This document shows positions 34,526 through 42,179 of a DNA stretch of 64,000 nt, in pieces; position 1 is the stretch's first letter; each line of letters opens with the position of its first letter. A program made the translations under genes and the position numbers. The notes under the pieces were generated by a model. It saw only the letters and a program-made list of their open reading frames with translations. It ran no database searches and had not been told where the DNA came from. This stretch comes from Mycobacterium pinniadriaticum (GTDB lineage: Bacteria; Actinomycetota; Actinomycetes; Mycobacteriales; Mycobacteriaceae): contig NZ_JAPJDO010000003.1 of NCBI RefSeq assembly GCF_026242045.1, positions 62,001 to 126,000 of the forward strand, given 5' to 3'.

Positions 34526-35347
34526 GTGACCCTGTCATCGGATCCGCTCGTCCAGATCGCCGGCAGCCCGACGGGGCCGACGGTCGGCGCGTTCTTCGAC
34601 CTCGACGGCACTCTGGTGGCCGGATTCACCGCAACCGCACACGCCAGCGACCGAGTCCGCCGCGGGCAGGCCAGGATCGGCGAGGTCCTCGGCGTGATCG
34701 AGGCATCGCTGCGCTACAAGCTCGGCCGCATGCAGTTCGAGCGGCTGCTGATCCGCGCGGCCGGTTACCTGCGCGGCGAGTCCTTGGCCGAGCTCGATGA
34801 GATCGGCGAGCGGCTGTACACCGAACAGGTCGCGGCCCGGGTGTATCCGCTGATGCGCGAGATCGTCGCGGCTCATCAGGCTCGCGGGCACACCGTTGTG
34901 ATGAGCTCGTCAGCCCTGACCATCCATGCCGAGCCGGTGGCCCGCGCGCTGGGTATCGAGGAGGTGGTGTGCAACACCTTCGAGCTCGACGACGCCGGCC
35001 GGCTGACCGGAACCATCAACCGGCCCATCGTGTGGGGACGGCAGAAAGCCACTGCGGTGCAACGGTTCTGCGCGGACAACGACATCGACCTGGCCGCCAG
35101 CTACTTCTACGCCGACGGGGACGAGGACGCCGCGCTGATGACCCTGGTCGGCCATCCCAGGCCGGTCAACCCCAGGCCCGGCCTGGCGGCGAAGGCCGCC
35201 GCCAACGACTGGCCGGTAATGCGGCTGACCATTCCGGGCCGCAAGAGCGGTGCGGCCAACGCGATCGGCCACTTCCCCGCACTGGGGCGGGCGGCCCTGG
35301 GCGCGGCGTTCGCGTCCCTGGCGCTGCGGACGCGCCGGCGGGACTAG
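34526..35347 (+). CDS. HAD-IB family hydrolase (SerB-like)
   Basis: 273 residues. HAD motif I is FFDLDGTLV (about 23-31), motif II VVMSSSALTIHAEPVA (about 128-143), and the lysine/motif III-IV region is WGRQKATAVQRFC ... YFYADGDEDAALM. This is the HAD-IB subclass with phosphoserine-phosphatase-like members. In M. tuberculosis related domains are fused to PlsC acyltransferases; here the domain stands alone, with a basic, weakly hydrophobic C-terminal stretch (PALGRAALGAAFASLALRTR). Start is GTG 34526. The substrate is unknown. Confidence 0.82.
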   Translation: MTLSSDPLVQIAGSPTGPTVGAFFDLDGTLVAGFTATAHASDRVRRGQARIGEVLGVIEASLRYKLGRMQFERLLIRAAGYLRGESLAELDEIGERLYTEQVAARVYPLMREIVAAHQARGHTVVMSSSALTIHAEPVARALGIEEVVCNTFELDDAGRLTGTINRPIVWGRQKATAVQRFCADNDIDLAASYFYADGDEDAALMTLVGHPRPVNPRPGLAAKAAANDWPVMRLTIPGRKSGAANAIGHFPALGRAALGAAFASLALRTRRRD

Positions 35348-35370
35348 ACCCGATTGCCTCGTCGACGCGA

Positions 35371-36114
35371 TCAGGGCATCGCGCGGTGCGGAACGTCGGT
35401 GATCAGGCCACCGTCGACCACGTATTCCGAACCGGTGGAGAATGACGACTCGTCACTGGCCAGGAACACGATGAAGGTGGCCACTTCCTCGGGCTTGCCG
35501 GGACGGCCCAGCGGGGCGCTGACCATGTCCTCGGGAAGGTGCTTGGTCATCGGCGTGCGGATGAAGCCTGGGTGCACCGAGTTGACCCGAATGTTGTCGG
35601 ACGCCAACTCCAGGGCCGCGGACTTCGTCAGGCCGCGAAGGCCCCATTTGGACGCCACGTAGCTGTGCACCCAGGAAGCGCCACGCATGCCCTCGATGGA
35701 CGACACGTTGATGATCGAGCCACCCCCAGCGGCCTTCATCGGCTCCAGGACAGCTTTGATCCCGAGCAGCGCCCCGGTCAGGTTGACGTCGAGGACCTTT
35801 TTCCACCGCTCCACGTCCAGCGACTTCAGTGGCGCGACCTGAACGATGCCCGCGTTGTTCACCAGCACGTTGACCTTGCCGAATTCGGTGACCGCAGTCT
35901 CGACGGCGGCCTGCCACTGATCGGCATCGCTGACGTCGAGATGGACGTAGCGCGCGGCGTCACCGAGCTCGTCGGCCAGGGCCTTGCCCTTGTCGTCGAG
36001 GATGTCCCCGATCAGCACCTTGGCGCCCTCGGCGACGAGCATTCGCGCGTCGGCGGCTCCCATCCCCTGAGCTCCGCCGGTGATGATGGCCACTTTGTCG
36101 TCTACGCGTCCCAT
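35371..36114 (-). CDS. FabG3-like 20-beta-hydroxysteroid dehydrogenase (SDR)
   Basis: 247-residue classical short-chain dehydrogenase. NAD-binding TGGAQGMGAADARM (about 12-25), DILDDKGKALADEL choosing NAD, NNAGIV, catalytic Ser in NVSSIEG and Tyr-x3-Lys in HSYVASK. Extended identity that I recall to M. tuberculosis FabG3 (Rv2002), a 20-beta-hydroxysteroid dehydrogenase, includes LVAEGAKVLIGDILD and ARYVHLDV. ATG 36114 has TAGCGT eight bases upstream, and the KstR site at 36150-36163 overlaps the expected -35 region. It is divergent from the reductase gene, so both are likely KstR-repressed. Confidence 0.85.
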   Translation of the reverse strand: MGRVDDKVAIITGGAQGMGAADARMLVAEGAKVLIGDILDDKGKALADELGDAARYVHLDVSDADQWQAAVETAVTEFGKVNVLVNNAGIVQVAPLKSLDVERWKKVLDVNLTGALLGIKAVLEPMKAAGGGSIINVSSIEGMRGASWVHSYVASKWGLRGLTKSAALELASDNIRVNSVHPGFIRTPMTKHLPEDMVSAPLGRPGKPEEVATFIVFLASDESSFSTGSEYVVDGGLITDVPHRAMP

Positions 36115-36122
36115 GAGGCGAC

Positions 36123-36128
36123 ACGCTA
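36123..36128 (-). promoter_or_regulatory. -10 element, hydroxysteroid dehydrogenase gene
   Basis: TAGCGT on the minus strand, 8 bases before ATG 36114; the KstR site lies just upstream. Confidence 0.45.
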
Positions 36129-36149
36129 CCGTGCGGCACTCCGACGAAG

Positions 36150-36163
36150 TAGAACCTGTTCCA
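36150..36163. promoter_or_regulatory. KstR operator 1
   Basis: TAGAACCTGTTCCA matches the published KstR consensus TNNAACNNGTTNNA at every fixed position. It lies between the divergent SDR and reductase genes, 36 and 58 bases from their starts. KstR represses cholesterol catabolism genes and is released by steroid-CoA intermediates. Confidence 0.85.
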
Positions 36164-36221
36164 GTTTCGCCGCGGAGTGCGCATACTGAACCCACCGCAG
36201 ACCCCAGTGTGAGGAGAACCC

Positions 36222-37298
36222 ATGGCCATCCGCGTTGCCCACATCGGCACCGGAAATGTCGGCCGGATCGCCCTATCCGAGTTGATCGAGAACCCGGGCT
36301 TCGAGCTCACCGGGCTGTGCGTGTCCGCCGACGAGAAGGTGGGCAAGGACGCGGGAGAACTGGCCGGCCTGGACGTGAAGACCGGCATTCTCGCGACCAA
36401 GGACCTCGACGCCGTGCTGGCTACCGAACCCGAATGCGCGGTCTACTGCGCAATGGGAGACAACCGCATGCCCCAGGCCATGGAGGATGTTCGCAAGATC
36501 CTGGCCGCCGGCATCAACGTGGTGGGCTCGGCGCCAGTGGTGTTGCAGTTCCCATGGCACGTGATGCCGGACAAGTACATCCAGCCCCTGGAAGAAGCTG
36601 GCCGCCTTGGCAATTCCAGCATCTACATCAACGGCGTCGACCCGGGCTTCGTCACCGACCTGGTCCCGCTGGCGTTCGCCAGCACCTGCCAGAGCATCGA
36701 ACAGGTGCGCTGCATGGAGATCGCCGACTACGCCACCTACGACGGGGCGATCGTCATGTTCGACGTCATGGGCTTCGGCAAGCCCCTTGACGAGGTGCCG
36801 ATGCTGTTCCAGCCGGGCGTGCTCGGCATCGCCTGGGGCTGTGGTATCCGGCAGCTGGCCGCGGGGCTGAACATCTCGCTGGACTCGATCACCGAGAGTT
36901 ACGAACGGGAGCCGGCCCCTGAGGCTTTCGACGTCGCCGCCGGCCACATCCCCAAGGGCGGCGTGGCCGCGGTGCGCTTCGAGATCAAGGGCATGGTCGG
37001 CGATCACGCCGCGATCGTCGTCGAGCACGTCACCCGGCTGCGCGAGGATCTACGCCCGGACTGGGCGCAACCGGCCCAGCCCGGTGGGTCCTACCGGGTG
37101 GAGATCACCGGCGAGCCGTCCTACGTCGTCGACATCTGCCCCACGAGCAAGAAGGGCGACCACAACTATGCCGCGATCGCGGCCGGCGCCGGTCGGATCG
37201 TCAACGCGATCCCCGCGGTGATCGCCGCCCCGCCCGGTATCCGGACCACGCTGAACCTGCCGCTGGTCTCCGAAGTGGAGTTGTTCTCGGCGCCGTAG
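36222..37298 (+). CDS. DapB-like NAD(P)-dependent reductase (dihydrodipicolinate reductase fold)
   Basis: 358 residues. An N-terminal Rossmann domain (VAHIGTGNVGRIALSELIEN, 5-24) of the dihydrodipicolinate-reductase type and a C-terminal domain with FDVAAGHIPKGGVAAVRFEI. It is longer than true DapB, lacks its lysine-pathway context and belongs to a group of mycobacterial oxidoreductases of unknown substrate, several of which are in steroid or lipid clusters. ATG 36222 follows GAGGAGAACCC. The perfect KstR operator 58 bases upstream supports a role in steroid catabolism (inference). Confidence 0.8.
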   Translation: MAIRVAHIGTGNVGRIALSELIENPGFELTGLCVSADEKVGKDAGELAGLDVKTGILATKDLDAVLATEPECAVYCAMGDNRMPQAMEDVRKILAAGINVVGSAPVVLQFPWHVMPDKYIQPLEEAGRLGNSSIYINGVDPGFVTDLVPLAFASTCQSIEQVRCMEIADYATYDGAIVMFDVMGFGKPLDEVPMLFQPGVLGIAWGCGIRQLAAGLNISLDSITESYEREPAPEAFDVAAGHIPKGGVAAVRFEIKGMVGDHAAIVVEHVTRLREDLRPDWAQPAQPGGSYRVEITGEPSYVVDICPTSKKGDHNYAAIAAGAGRIVNAIPAVIAAPPGIRTTLNLPLVSEVELFSAP

Positions 37299-37344
37299 CC
37301 GCCGCTCGCGGTGGGTCGGCGCGGGGCCGGGCCTGGTCGAGAAC

Positions 37345-37644
37345 TCAGGGGCGATAGCCCGGGACGATCAGGATGCCCGGATAGTTCACGTAGTAGGACA
37401 GGCAGGTCGGATTGTGGCGGCAGGCGATGATCGCCCCGGCATCGGGCGCCGCGCCGATCACCTGGGTCTTACGCGGCGGCAGGTTGCAGTTCACGACGTA
37501 GGGGTTGAGCGGGTAAACACCGTTGATGCAATCCGATTCAGCGGCGGCCGGCGCGATGCCTACGTACTGGGGCGCCACGGTCAGTGCCGCGGCGGCCATC
37601 CCGGCCAACGCCAATCGTTGGATTCGAAGCCTTGCGGTAACCAT
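37345..37644 (-). CDS. Small exported cysteine-containing protein
   Basis: 99 residues with a signal peptide (about 1-36, ending APAAA before ESD) and a mature part of about 62 residues with four Cys (SDCING, VVNCNLPP, IACRHNPTCLSYYV), likely two disulfides, and a hydrophobic Pro/Tyr/Ile-rich tail (YVNYPGILIVPGYRP). I do not recognise a family beyond small mycobacterial secreted proteins. ATG 37644 gives a proper signal peptide. It is convergent with the reductase gene (46-base gap) and divergent from the membrane protein gene. Confidence 0.65.
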   Translation of the reverse strand: MVTARLRIQRLALAGMAAAALTVAPQYVGIAPAAAESDCINGVYPLNPYVVNCNLPPRKTQVIGAAPDAGAIIACRHNPTCLSYYVNYPGILIVPGYRP

Positions 37645-37731
37645 GGTCGACCCCCGTCGTTGACCCATGCCCTGCTCTGGGCACACAATCGACGCTACTC
37701 CTTTCGGTGTCATCCCGAGGTCGGAGCCGCG

Positions 37732-38199
37732 ATGTCTGTGCTCACCGGTTTGTTGACCGCATGCAGTGGTTTCCTGCTCGCCGTGTTGTGGATGGATCTG
37801 ATCTTTGACAGCCAGGTCCGCTCGGCTCGCCGCCGTGAGCAACTTACCGAGGCGACACTGGCGTCCATCGCCGGCTACTACCACCGGGCCACCACCACAT
37901 CGCAACCGATGGGCCGCCTGATCGCCGCCGTGATGGTGGTCCTGCTGGCTGCTCTGCTCGGGCAGGGGCTGTTCGGCGCCAGCCCGGGGTGGCTACTCAC
38001 CGTCTCGGCGGCCCTGGCCGGCGGTCCGATCCTGCTGGCGCTGACCCGCACCGTGCCGAACGCGGTGCGGCTCGGCCAGCGCAGCGGCACCGCCGTCGAC
38101 CAGACCCGGCTGGCCCGGATGATCTATCGCGACCACATCGTGTGCGCAGTGTCGTTGCTGGCATTTCTGGTGCTCTGGCTGGGTTGGCCGCATCGATAG
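37732..38199 (+). CDS. Four-helix membrane protein
   Basis: 155 residues with four hydrophobic segments (about 3-22, 63-85, 87-105 and 135-152) and a short charged loop QVRSARRREQLTEATLASIA after the first. No motif identifies a function. ATG 37732 is the first good start after the divergent gene. Its end precedes the nitronate monooxygenase promoter by about 60 bases, so it is probably not part of the KstR unit. Confidence 0.68.
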   Translation: MSVLTGLLTACSGFLLAVLWMDLIFDSQVRSARRREQLTEATLASIAGYYHRATTTSQPMGRLIAAVMVVLLAALLGQGLFGASPGWLLTVSAALAGGPILLALTRTVPNAVRLGQRSGTAVDQTRLARMIYRDHIVCAVSLLAFLVLWLGWPHR

Positions 38200-38259
38200 C
38201 CATTCGTCGGTCCCCTGATGGCGGATACCTGGAACTGCCGCTCTACCGACGTACTAAAC

Positions 38260-38273
38260 TAGAACACGTTCCA
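38260..38273. promoter_or_regulatory. KstR operator 2
   Basis: TAGAACACGTTCCA fits TNNAACNNGTTNNA at all fixed positions and ends 34 bases before ATG 38308. Confidence 0.85.
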
Positions 38274-38307
38274 GTCTGCTTACGCCCCCGCTTGAAGGAG
38301 CCGGTCC

Positions 38308-39441
38308 ATGCACACTGCCCTCTGCGACGAGCTCGGAATCGAGTTCCCCATCTTCGCGTTCACCCACTGCCGTGACGTCGTCGTCGCCGTCAGCAAGGCC
38401 GGCGGCTTCGGGGTGCTCGGTGCGGTCGGCTTCACACCCGAACAGCTCGAGATTGAGCTGAAGTGGATCGACGAGAACATCGGCGACCACAGCTACGGCG
38501 TCGACATCGTGATCCCCAACAAGTACGAGGGCATGGACTCGACGGATCTGTCCCCCGAGGTCCTCAAGAAGACCCTGAACGACCTCGTGCCGCAGGAGCA
38601 CATCGATTTCGCCAAGAAGGTCCTCGCCGATCACGGTGTGCCGGTCGAGCACAGCGACGACGATGCGCTGCAGCTGCTGGGCTGGACCGAGGCCACCGCG
38701 ACGCCGCAGGTCGAGGTGGCGCTCAAGCATCCGAAGTGCACGCTGATCGCCAACGCCCTCGGCACGCCGCCGGCCGACATGATCAAGCACATTCACGCCG
38801 AGGGCCGCAAGGTCGCGGCGCTGTGCGGGTCGCCGTCGCAGGCCAAGAAGCACGCCGAAGCCGGGGTGGACATCATCATCGCCCAGGGTGGCGAGGCCGG
38901 CGGGCACTGCGGCGAGATCGGTTCGATCGTGCTGTGGCCGCAGGTCGTCAAGGCGGTGGCACCGGTGCCGGTGTTGGCCGCCGGTGGTATCGGCAGCGGC
39001 CAGCAGATCGCCGCCGCCCTGGCGTTGGGTGCGCAGGGCGCATGGACCGGTTCGCAATGGGTCATGGTCGAGGAGTCCGAACACACCGACGTTCAGCACG
39101 CCGCCTATGCCAAGGCCGAGAGCCGCGACACCGTGCGCAGCCGCTCGTTCACCGGCAAGCCCGCGCGCATGCTGCGCAATGACTGGACCGAGGCCTGGGA
39201 GAAGGAAGGCAACCCCAAGCCGCTCGGAATGCCGTTGCAGTACATGGTTTCCGGGATGGCCGTCGCCGCCACGCACAAGTACCCCAACGAGAGCGTCAAC
39301 GTCGCGTTCAACCCGATCGGACAGGTCGTCGGACAGTTCACCAAGGTCGAGAAGACCTCGGCGGTGATCGAGCGCTGGGTTCAGGAGTACCTCGAGGCCA
39401 CCAGCCGGCTCGATGAGCTCAACGAGGCGGCGTCGGTCTAG
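38308..39441 (+). CDS. Nitronate monooxygenase family flavoprotein
   Basis: 377-residue FMN TIM-barrel of the 2-nitropropane dioxygenase/NMO family. It opens LGIEFPIFAFTHCRDVV, and the FMN phosphate site follows IIIAQGGEAGGHCGEIG (about 191-207) and VLAAGGIGSGQQIAAALALG. Related mycobacterial proteins are in cholesterol gene sets, where they may reduce or oxidise ring intermediates rather than nitronates. ATG 38308 has ribosome site AAGGAG. The KstR operator just upstream makes induction by steroids likely. A strong bidirectional hairpin follows the stop. Confidence 0.86.
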   Translation: MHTALCDELGIEFPIFAFTHCRDVVVAVSKAGGFGVLGAVGFTPEQLEIELKWIDENIGDHSYGVDIVIPNKYEGMDSTDLSPEVLKKTLNDLVPQEHIDFAKKVLADHGVPVEHSDDDALQLLGWTEATATPQVEVALKHPKCTLIANALGTPPADMIKHIHAEGRKVAALCGSPSQAKKHAEAGVDIIIAQGGEAGGHCGEIGSIVLWPQVVKAVAPVPVLAAGGIGSGQQIAAALALGAQGAWTGSQWVMVEESEHTDVQHAAYAKAESRDTVRSRSFTGKPARMLRNDWTEAWEKEGNPKPLGMPLQYMVSGMAVAATHKYPNESVNVAFNPIGQVVGQFTKVEKTSAVIERWVQEYLEATSRLDELNEAASV

Positions 39442-39454
39442 GACGCCCGGGGAG

Positions 39455-39484
39455 GTGCCGCCGGGGTTCTGGCCTTGGCGGCAC
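39455..39484. terminator. Bidirectional hairpin between convergent genes
   Basis: GTGCCGCC (39455-39462) and GGCGGCAC (39477-39484) form an 8-bp stem with a 14-base loop, then TTT on the plus strand. It lies between the nitronate monooxygenase stop and the convergent exported-protein stop. Confidence 0.6.
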
Positions 39485-39492
39485 TTTCGCTG

Positions 39493-39936
39493 TCAGCCGG
39501 CCGGGTAGAAGTCGTTTCCGTTGCCCCAGTCACCGGAGTGCATGGATCCCGGCTGCCAGCCCCGCGCGCCCAGGCATAGCATCGGCAGGCCGTCGGGTGA
39601 CTGCGCCGCGGCCTGCGACCCCGGGCAGGGGGATCCGACCTCCTGGACCCCGTAGATCTTGGGTGACAGGACCCAGAATCCGACACCTTCCGGCGGCCGG
39701 TCCATGCCGATCGGCGACTGCCCGGGAATCCAATGGCAGGCCAACGGTTCGCCACCGGGCCCGCGCCCGAAGATGAAGCGGTCCCAGCGGTAGCAGGGTG
39801 CGTTCAGGTAGGCGTCGTAGCTCATTCCCGGCGGATCACCGGGGAACGGGCCGTGAGGTTCGTCGGCGGCGGCGCTGGGCGCCACTGCCAGCGCGGTCCC
39901 GGCGACGGCTGCTGCGATGACGAATGCGCGGAGCAT
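39493..39936 (-). CDS. Exported protein of unknown function
   Basis: 147 residues. The signal peptide (about 1-24, APSAAA before DEPHG) is followed by a Trp/Pro/Gly-rich mature domain: DAYLNAPCYRWDRFIFGRGP, LACHWIPGQ, GSPCPGSQA and MLCLGARGWQPGSMHSGDWG. Four cysteines suggest disulfides. I know the type as a conserved mycobacterial secreted protein but no function. ATG 39936 has GAGGGTGG upstream. Confidence 0.68.
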   Translation of the reverse strand: MLRAFVIAAAVAGTALAVAPSAAADEPHGPFPGDPPGMSYDAYLNAPCYRWDRFIFGRGPGGEPLACHWIPGQSPIGMDRPPEGVGFWVLSPKIYGVQEVGSPCPGSQAAAQSPDGLPMLCLGARGWQPGSMHSGDWGNGNDFYPAG

Positions 39937-40166
39937 CTATCCACCCTCGAGGTCTCATCCGCGGGGCCCTGTGCCCCCGCCGGTCCCGCGCTGAGCCTAA
40001 CGGCTGTTGCGGGTGTGCTTCGGGAGAAACCACAAAGGCGTTGCCGGCCGGCGCCGATCGTGACGGCGCCGCAGATTTCGGCTCCGTCGAATGCTCCCCG
40101 CATCGAAGCTTGCTAAGCTGCGGCGATTGCGTCGTCGGGGGTGAACATGGCGACGGGAGATTTTCT
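39937..40166. other. Non-coding stretch upstream of the STAS-ANTAR genes
   Basis: No convincing gene. It holds a short inverted repeat AGCTT-GCT-AAGCT (40107-40119) whose right part contains TAAGCT (40114-40119), a possible -10 for the downstream STAS-ANTAR operon. The remainder shows no repeat or RNA fold that I can recognise. Confidence 0.4.
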
Positions 40167-40301
40167 GTGAATGAGGCATGTACTGCCGTTCGCGGTGCCG
40201 ACATGATGACGACACCGGCGCACCGGGTCGGGCATACAGTTGTGCTCACCACACGGCCGGGCCCCGTCACCCCCGTTGACACACTCGAGGAGTTGCGCTG
40301 A
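40167..40301 (+). CDS. Possible small leader ORF (44 aa) coupled to STAS gene
   Basis: A GTG at 40167 with GGGAG seven bases upstream opens a 44-codon frame whose TGA overlaps the STAS ATG (TGATG). The peptide starts VNEACTAVRGADMM and ends DTLEELR; it has no recognisable domain. Third-position composition is mixed. It could be a real small gene, an extension of upstream translation that couples the STAS gene, or chance. Confidence 0.33.
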   Translation: MNEACTAVRGADMMTTPAHRVGHTVVLTTRPGPVTPVDTLEELR

Positions 40302-40612
40302 TGGCAGAGGCCCAGTTCCGGGTCACGGTGGTCGCCGATCCGGAGTCACCACACGTGGTGGCCGCCGGTGAGATCGACCTGGCCAATGTCGGCGAGTTCC
40401 AGGATGTGATGGCCACGGCCGCGACGGACTCCCCCCGGCTGACCGTCAACCTCGCCGAAGTCACTTACTGCGACAGCGCGGCGGTGCGCGCCTTGTTTGC
40501 CCTGGCGGCCACGACGGAGCTCACGATGATCGTGGCGGCCGAGGGGCCGATCAGGACGCTTCTCGGGATTTCCGGCCTGGACCGGGTGGCCACCGTCGTG
40601 ATGAAGGAGTAA
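40301..40612 (+). CDS. STAS-domain anti-sigma factor antagonist
   Basis: 103 residues, a single STAS domain: HVVAAGEIDLANVGEFQDVM and LTVNLAEVTYCDSAAVRALF, with the canonical Asp58-Ser59 pair where the serine is phosphorylated by an anti-sigma kinase. Unphosphorylated protein would bind the anti-sigma factor and free a sigma factor. ATG 40301 has GAGGAG upstream. It is 8 bases before the ANTAR gene, so they form an operon. No kinase or sigma gene is nearby, so the partner is elsewhere. Confidence 0.85.
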   Translation: MAEAQFRVTVVADPESPHVVAAGEIDLANVGEFQDVMATAATDSPRLTVNLAEVTYCDSAAVRALFALAATTELTMIVAAEGPIRTLLGISGLDRVATVVMKE

Positions 40613-40620
40613 GGCGCACT

Positions 40621-41436
40621 ATGCCCGTCCCCCCGTTTCACCCTCGTGGCCTGACCCAGCAGGGTGAGCTGTTCGAGCGGATTCTCGAACGTGTCCATCT
40701 CGACCTTCCCGAGGCCGTCGGCCTGGCGGTCACCGTGCATGACAAGCGTCTTGACGAGGACGAGATGACGGTTCTTGCGGCCCGCGGTCGTGGCGGTGAG
40801 ATCGTGGCGGCGCAGCTGGCCGGCCTCGGCGGTCCGGTCATCGATGCATTCGTTCATCAAGTACCGGTGCTGAGCCTGGATCTGTGGGCCGACGAGCGAT
40901 GGCCGGAGTTGACTCTGGGGGCGATGGAGGCCCGGGCAGCCGACTACGGCGACGTGTGGCGTCAGGTTCGCGGCTCGGTCGCGGTTCCCGGGGTATGGAA
41001 GGCCGACGGCACGGTCGTGTTGTCCTGCGTGCTGGACCGGCCGGCGACCGCATCCACGGTGACCACACTCATCGGTTACGAGCAGCTGGTCTGCTCGGCG
41101 ATGGTGTCCGCCGGCGCCGAGGACGGCACCGCGATCGCCGACATGCTGGCGGTGCTGCAGTCGCGTGGCGCGATCGAGCAGGCCAAGGGCGCGATCATGG
41201 GGCGGCTGGGGTGTGACGCCGACGCGGCGTGGGCGACGCTGCGCCGCGCCAGTCACGAATCCAACGTGAAGTTGCGGTCGCTGGCGGTCGCGCTGGTGGA
41301 GCACATCAGCGGGTCACCGGCCGAGCAGCCGGCGGCGGGCTCGCCCATCGTTCCCGACGACCAGGCCCGGCACGCCGCGGGCCTGTTGTGGGCCGTTCTC
41401 ACCCACGAGTCCAAGCCGGTCGAACCGGCGAGCTGA
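40621..41436 (+). CDS. GAF-like plus ANTAR domain regulator
   Basis: 271 residues. The N-terminal part (about 12-165) looks like a GAF sensory domain (AVGLAVTVHDKRLDEDEMTV, VPGVWKADGTVVLSCVLDRP). The ANTAR domain (about 175-235) is clear: LQSRGAIEQAKGAIMGRLGC followed by AWATLRRASHESNVKLRSLA. ANTAR proteins bind paired RNA hairpins and prevent transcription termination. A 35-residue tail follows (SPAEQPAAGSPIVPDDQARH). The gene is co-transcribed with the STAS gene. In mycobacteria ANTAR regulators act in stress and lipid metabolism; target RNAs are not identifiable here. Confidence 0.83.
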   Translation: MPVPPFHPRGLTQQGELFERILERVHLDLPEAVGLAVTVHDKRLDEDEMTVLAARGRGGEIVAAQLAGLGGPVIDAFVHQVPVLSLDLWADERWPELTLGAMEARAADYGDVWRQVRGSVAVPGVWKADGTVVLSCVLDRPATASTVTTLIGYEQLVCSAMVSAGAEDGTAIADMLAVLQSRGAIEQAKGAIMGRLGCDADAAWATLRRASHESNVKLRSLAVALVEHISGSPAEQPAAGSPIVPDDQARHAAGLLWAVLTHESKPVEPAS

Positions 41437-41555
41437 GCATATGCGTGACGCGCATCTCGCCGATTGATCTCCGAAACGCCGTTGCATGACCGCCGGAATC
41501 GCGGCCGGAGGTGGTTCGCTTAGGCGTGACACGCCGCAGCAGCCGGAGGAATCCC

Positions 41556-42179
41556 ATGTCCGCTCACGATCCGCTTCCCACGTCCCCATCGACGCGATTG
41601 TTGCCGTGGCTGGGCATCGGTGGGGCTCTCACGGCGGTGGGACTGGTGGTGGGCGTCACCGTGTCGTCCGGCTCACCGGAGGCGCTGCCCGTCGCGCAGG
41701 CGGCACCATCCACAACGACGACCACCACGACGACGACGTCGAGTGCGCCCGAGTTCTATCAGGCCGACTCGCGGGGTTATGTGGATACCGGAGCCCGCTG
41801 CGACGAGAACCAGACGTTGATGGCCTATGGCCGCACCGCGAAATCGCTGGTTGTGATCTGCGTGAACGCCGACGGCGGACTCGAGTACCGCGGTGTGCGC
41901 CTGTCCGACGATGCTCCCCTGCACCTGCCGATCACCCGCAGCTCCGACGGTACTTTGATCGCCAACAACGACGGGGTCACCTACGCGGTGTCGCCCACTC
42001 AATTCCTGGTCTCCCAAGGTGACGACGTCATCTACAAGGACTCGTGGATCGAGTTCAAGGAAGCCAGCTTCTCCCCGGCGAGCACGACCACCTCGGGCAG
42101 CGCGACGACAACGGTGAGCACCACCACGGTGACCGTGACCACCTCGGTCACCCCGAGCACGACGGAGTCGGACGGCTAG
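41556..42179 (+). CDS. Membrane-anchored Thr-rich exported protein
   Basis: 207 residues. An uncleaved anchor or signal segment (about 15-37, LLPWLGIGGALTAVGLVVGV) is followed by a run of nine threonines (about 53-61), a central domain (about 65-170, FYQADSRGYVDTGARCDENQ ... VVICVNADGG) with two Cys, and a Thr/Ser-rich tail (SATTTVSTTTVTVTTSVTPS). The Thr clusters are likely O-mannosylation sites. Function unknown. ATG 41556 has GGAGGA upstream. The stop overlaps that of the convergent SDR gene. Confidence 0.72.
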   Translation: MSAHDPLPTSPSTRLLPWLGIGGALTAVGLVVGVTVSSGSPEALPVAQAAPSTTTTTTTTTSSAPEFYQADSRGYVDTGARCDENQTLMAYGRTAKSLVVICVNADGGLEYRGVRLSDDAPLHLPITRSSDGTLIANNDGVTYAVSPTQFLVSQGDDVIYKDSWIEFKEASFSPASTTTSGSATTTVSTTTVTVTTSVTPSTTESDG

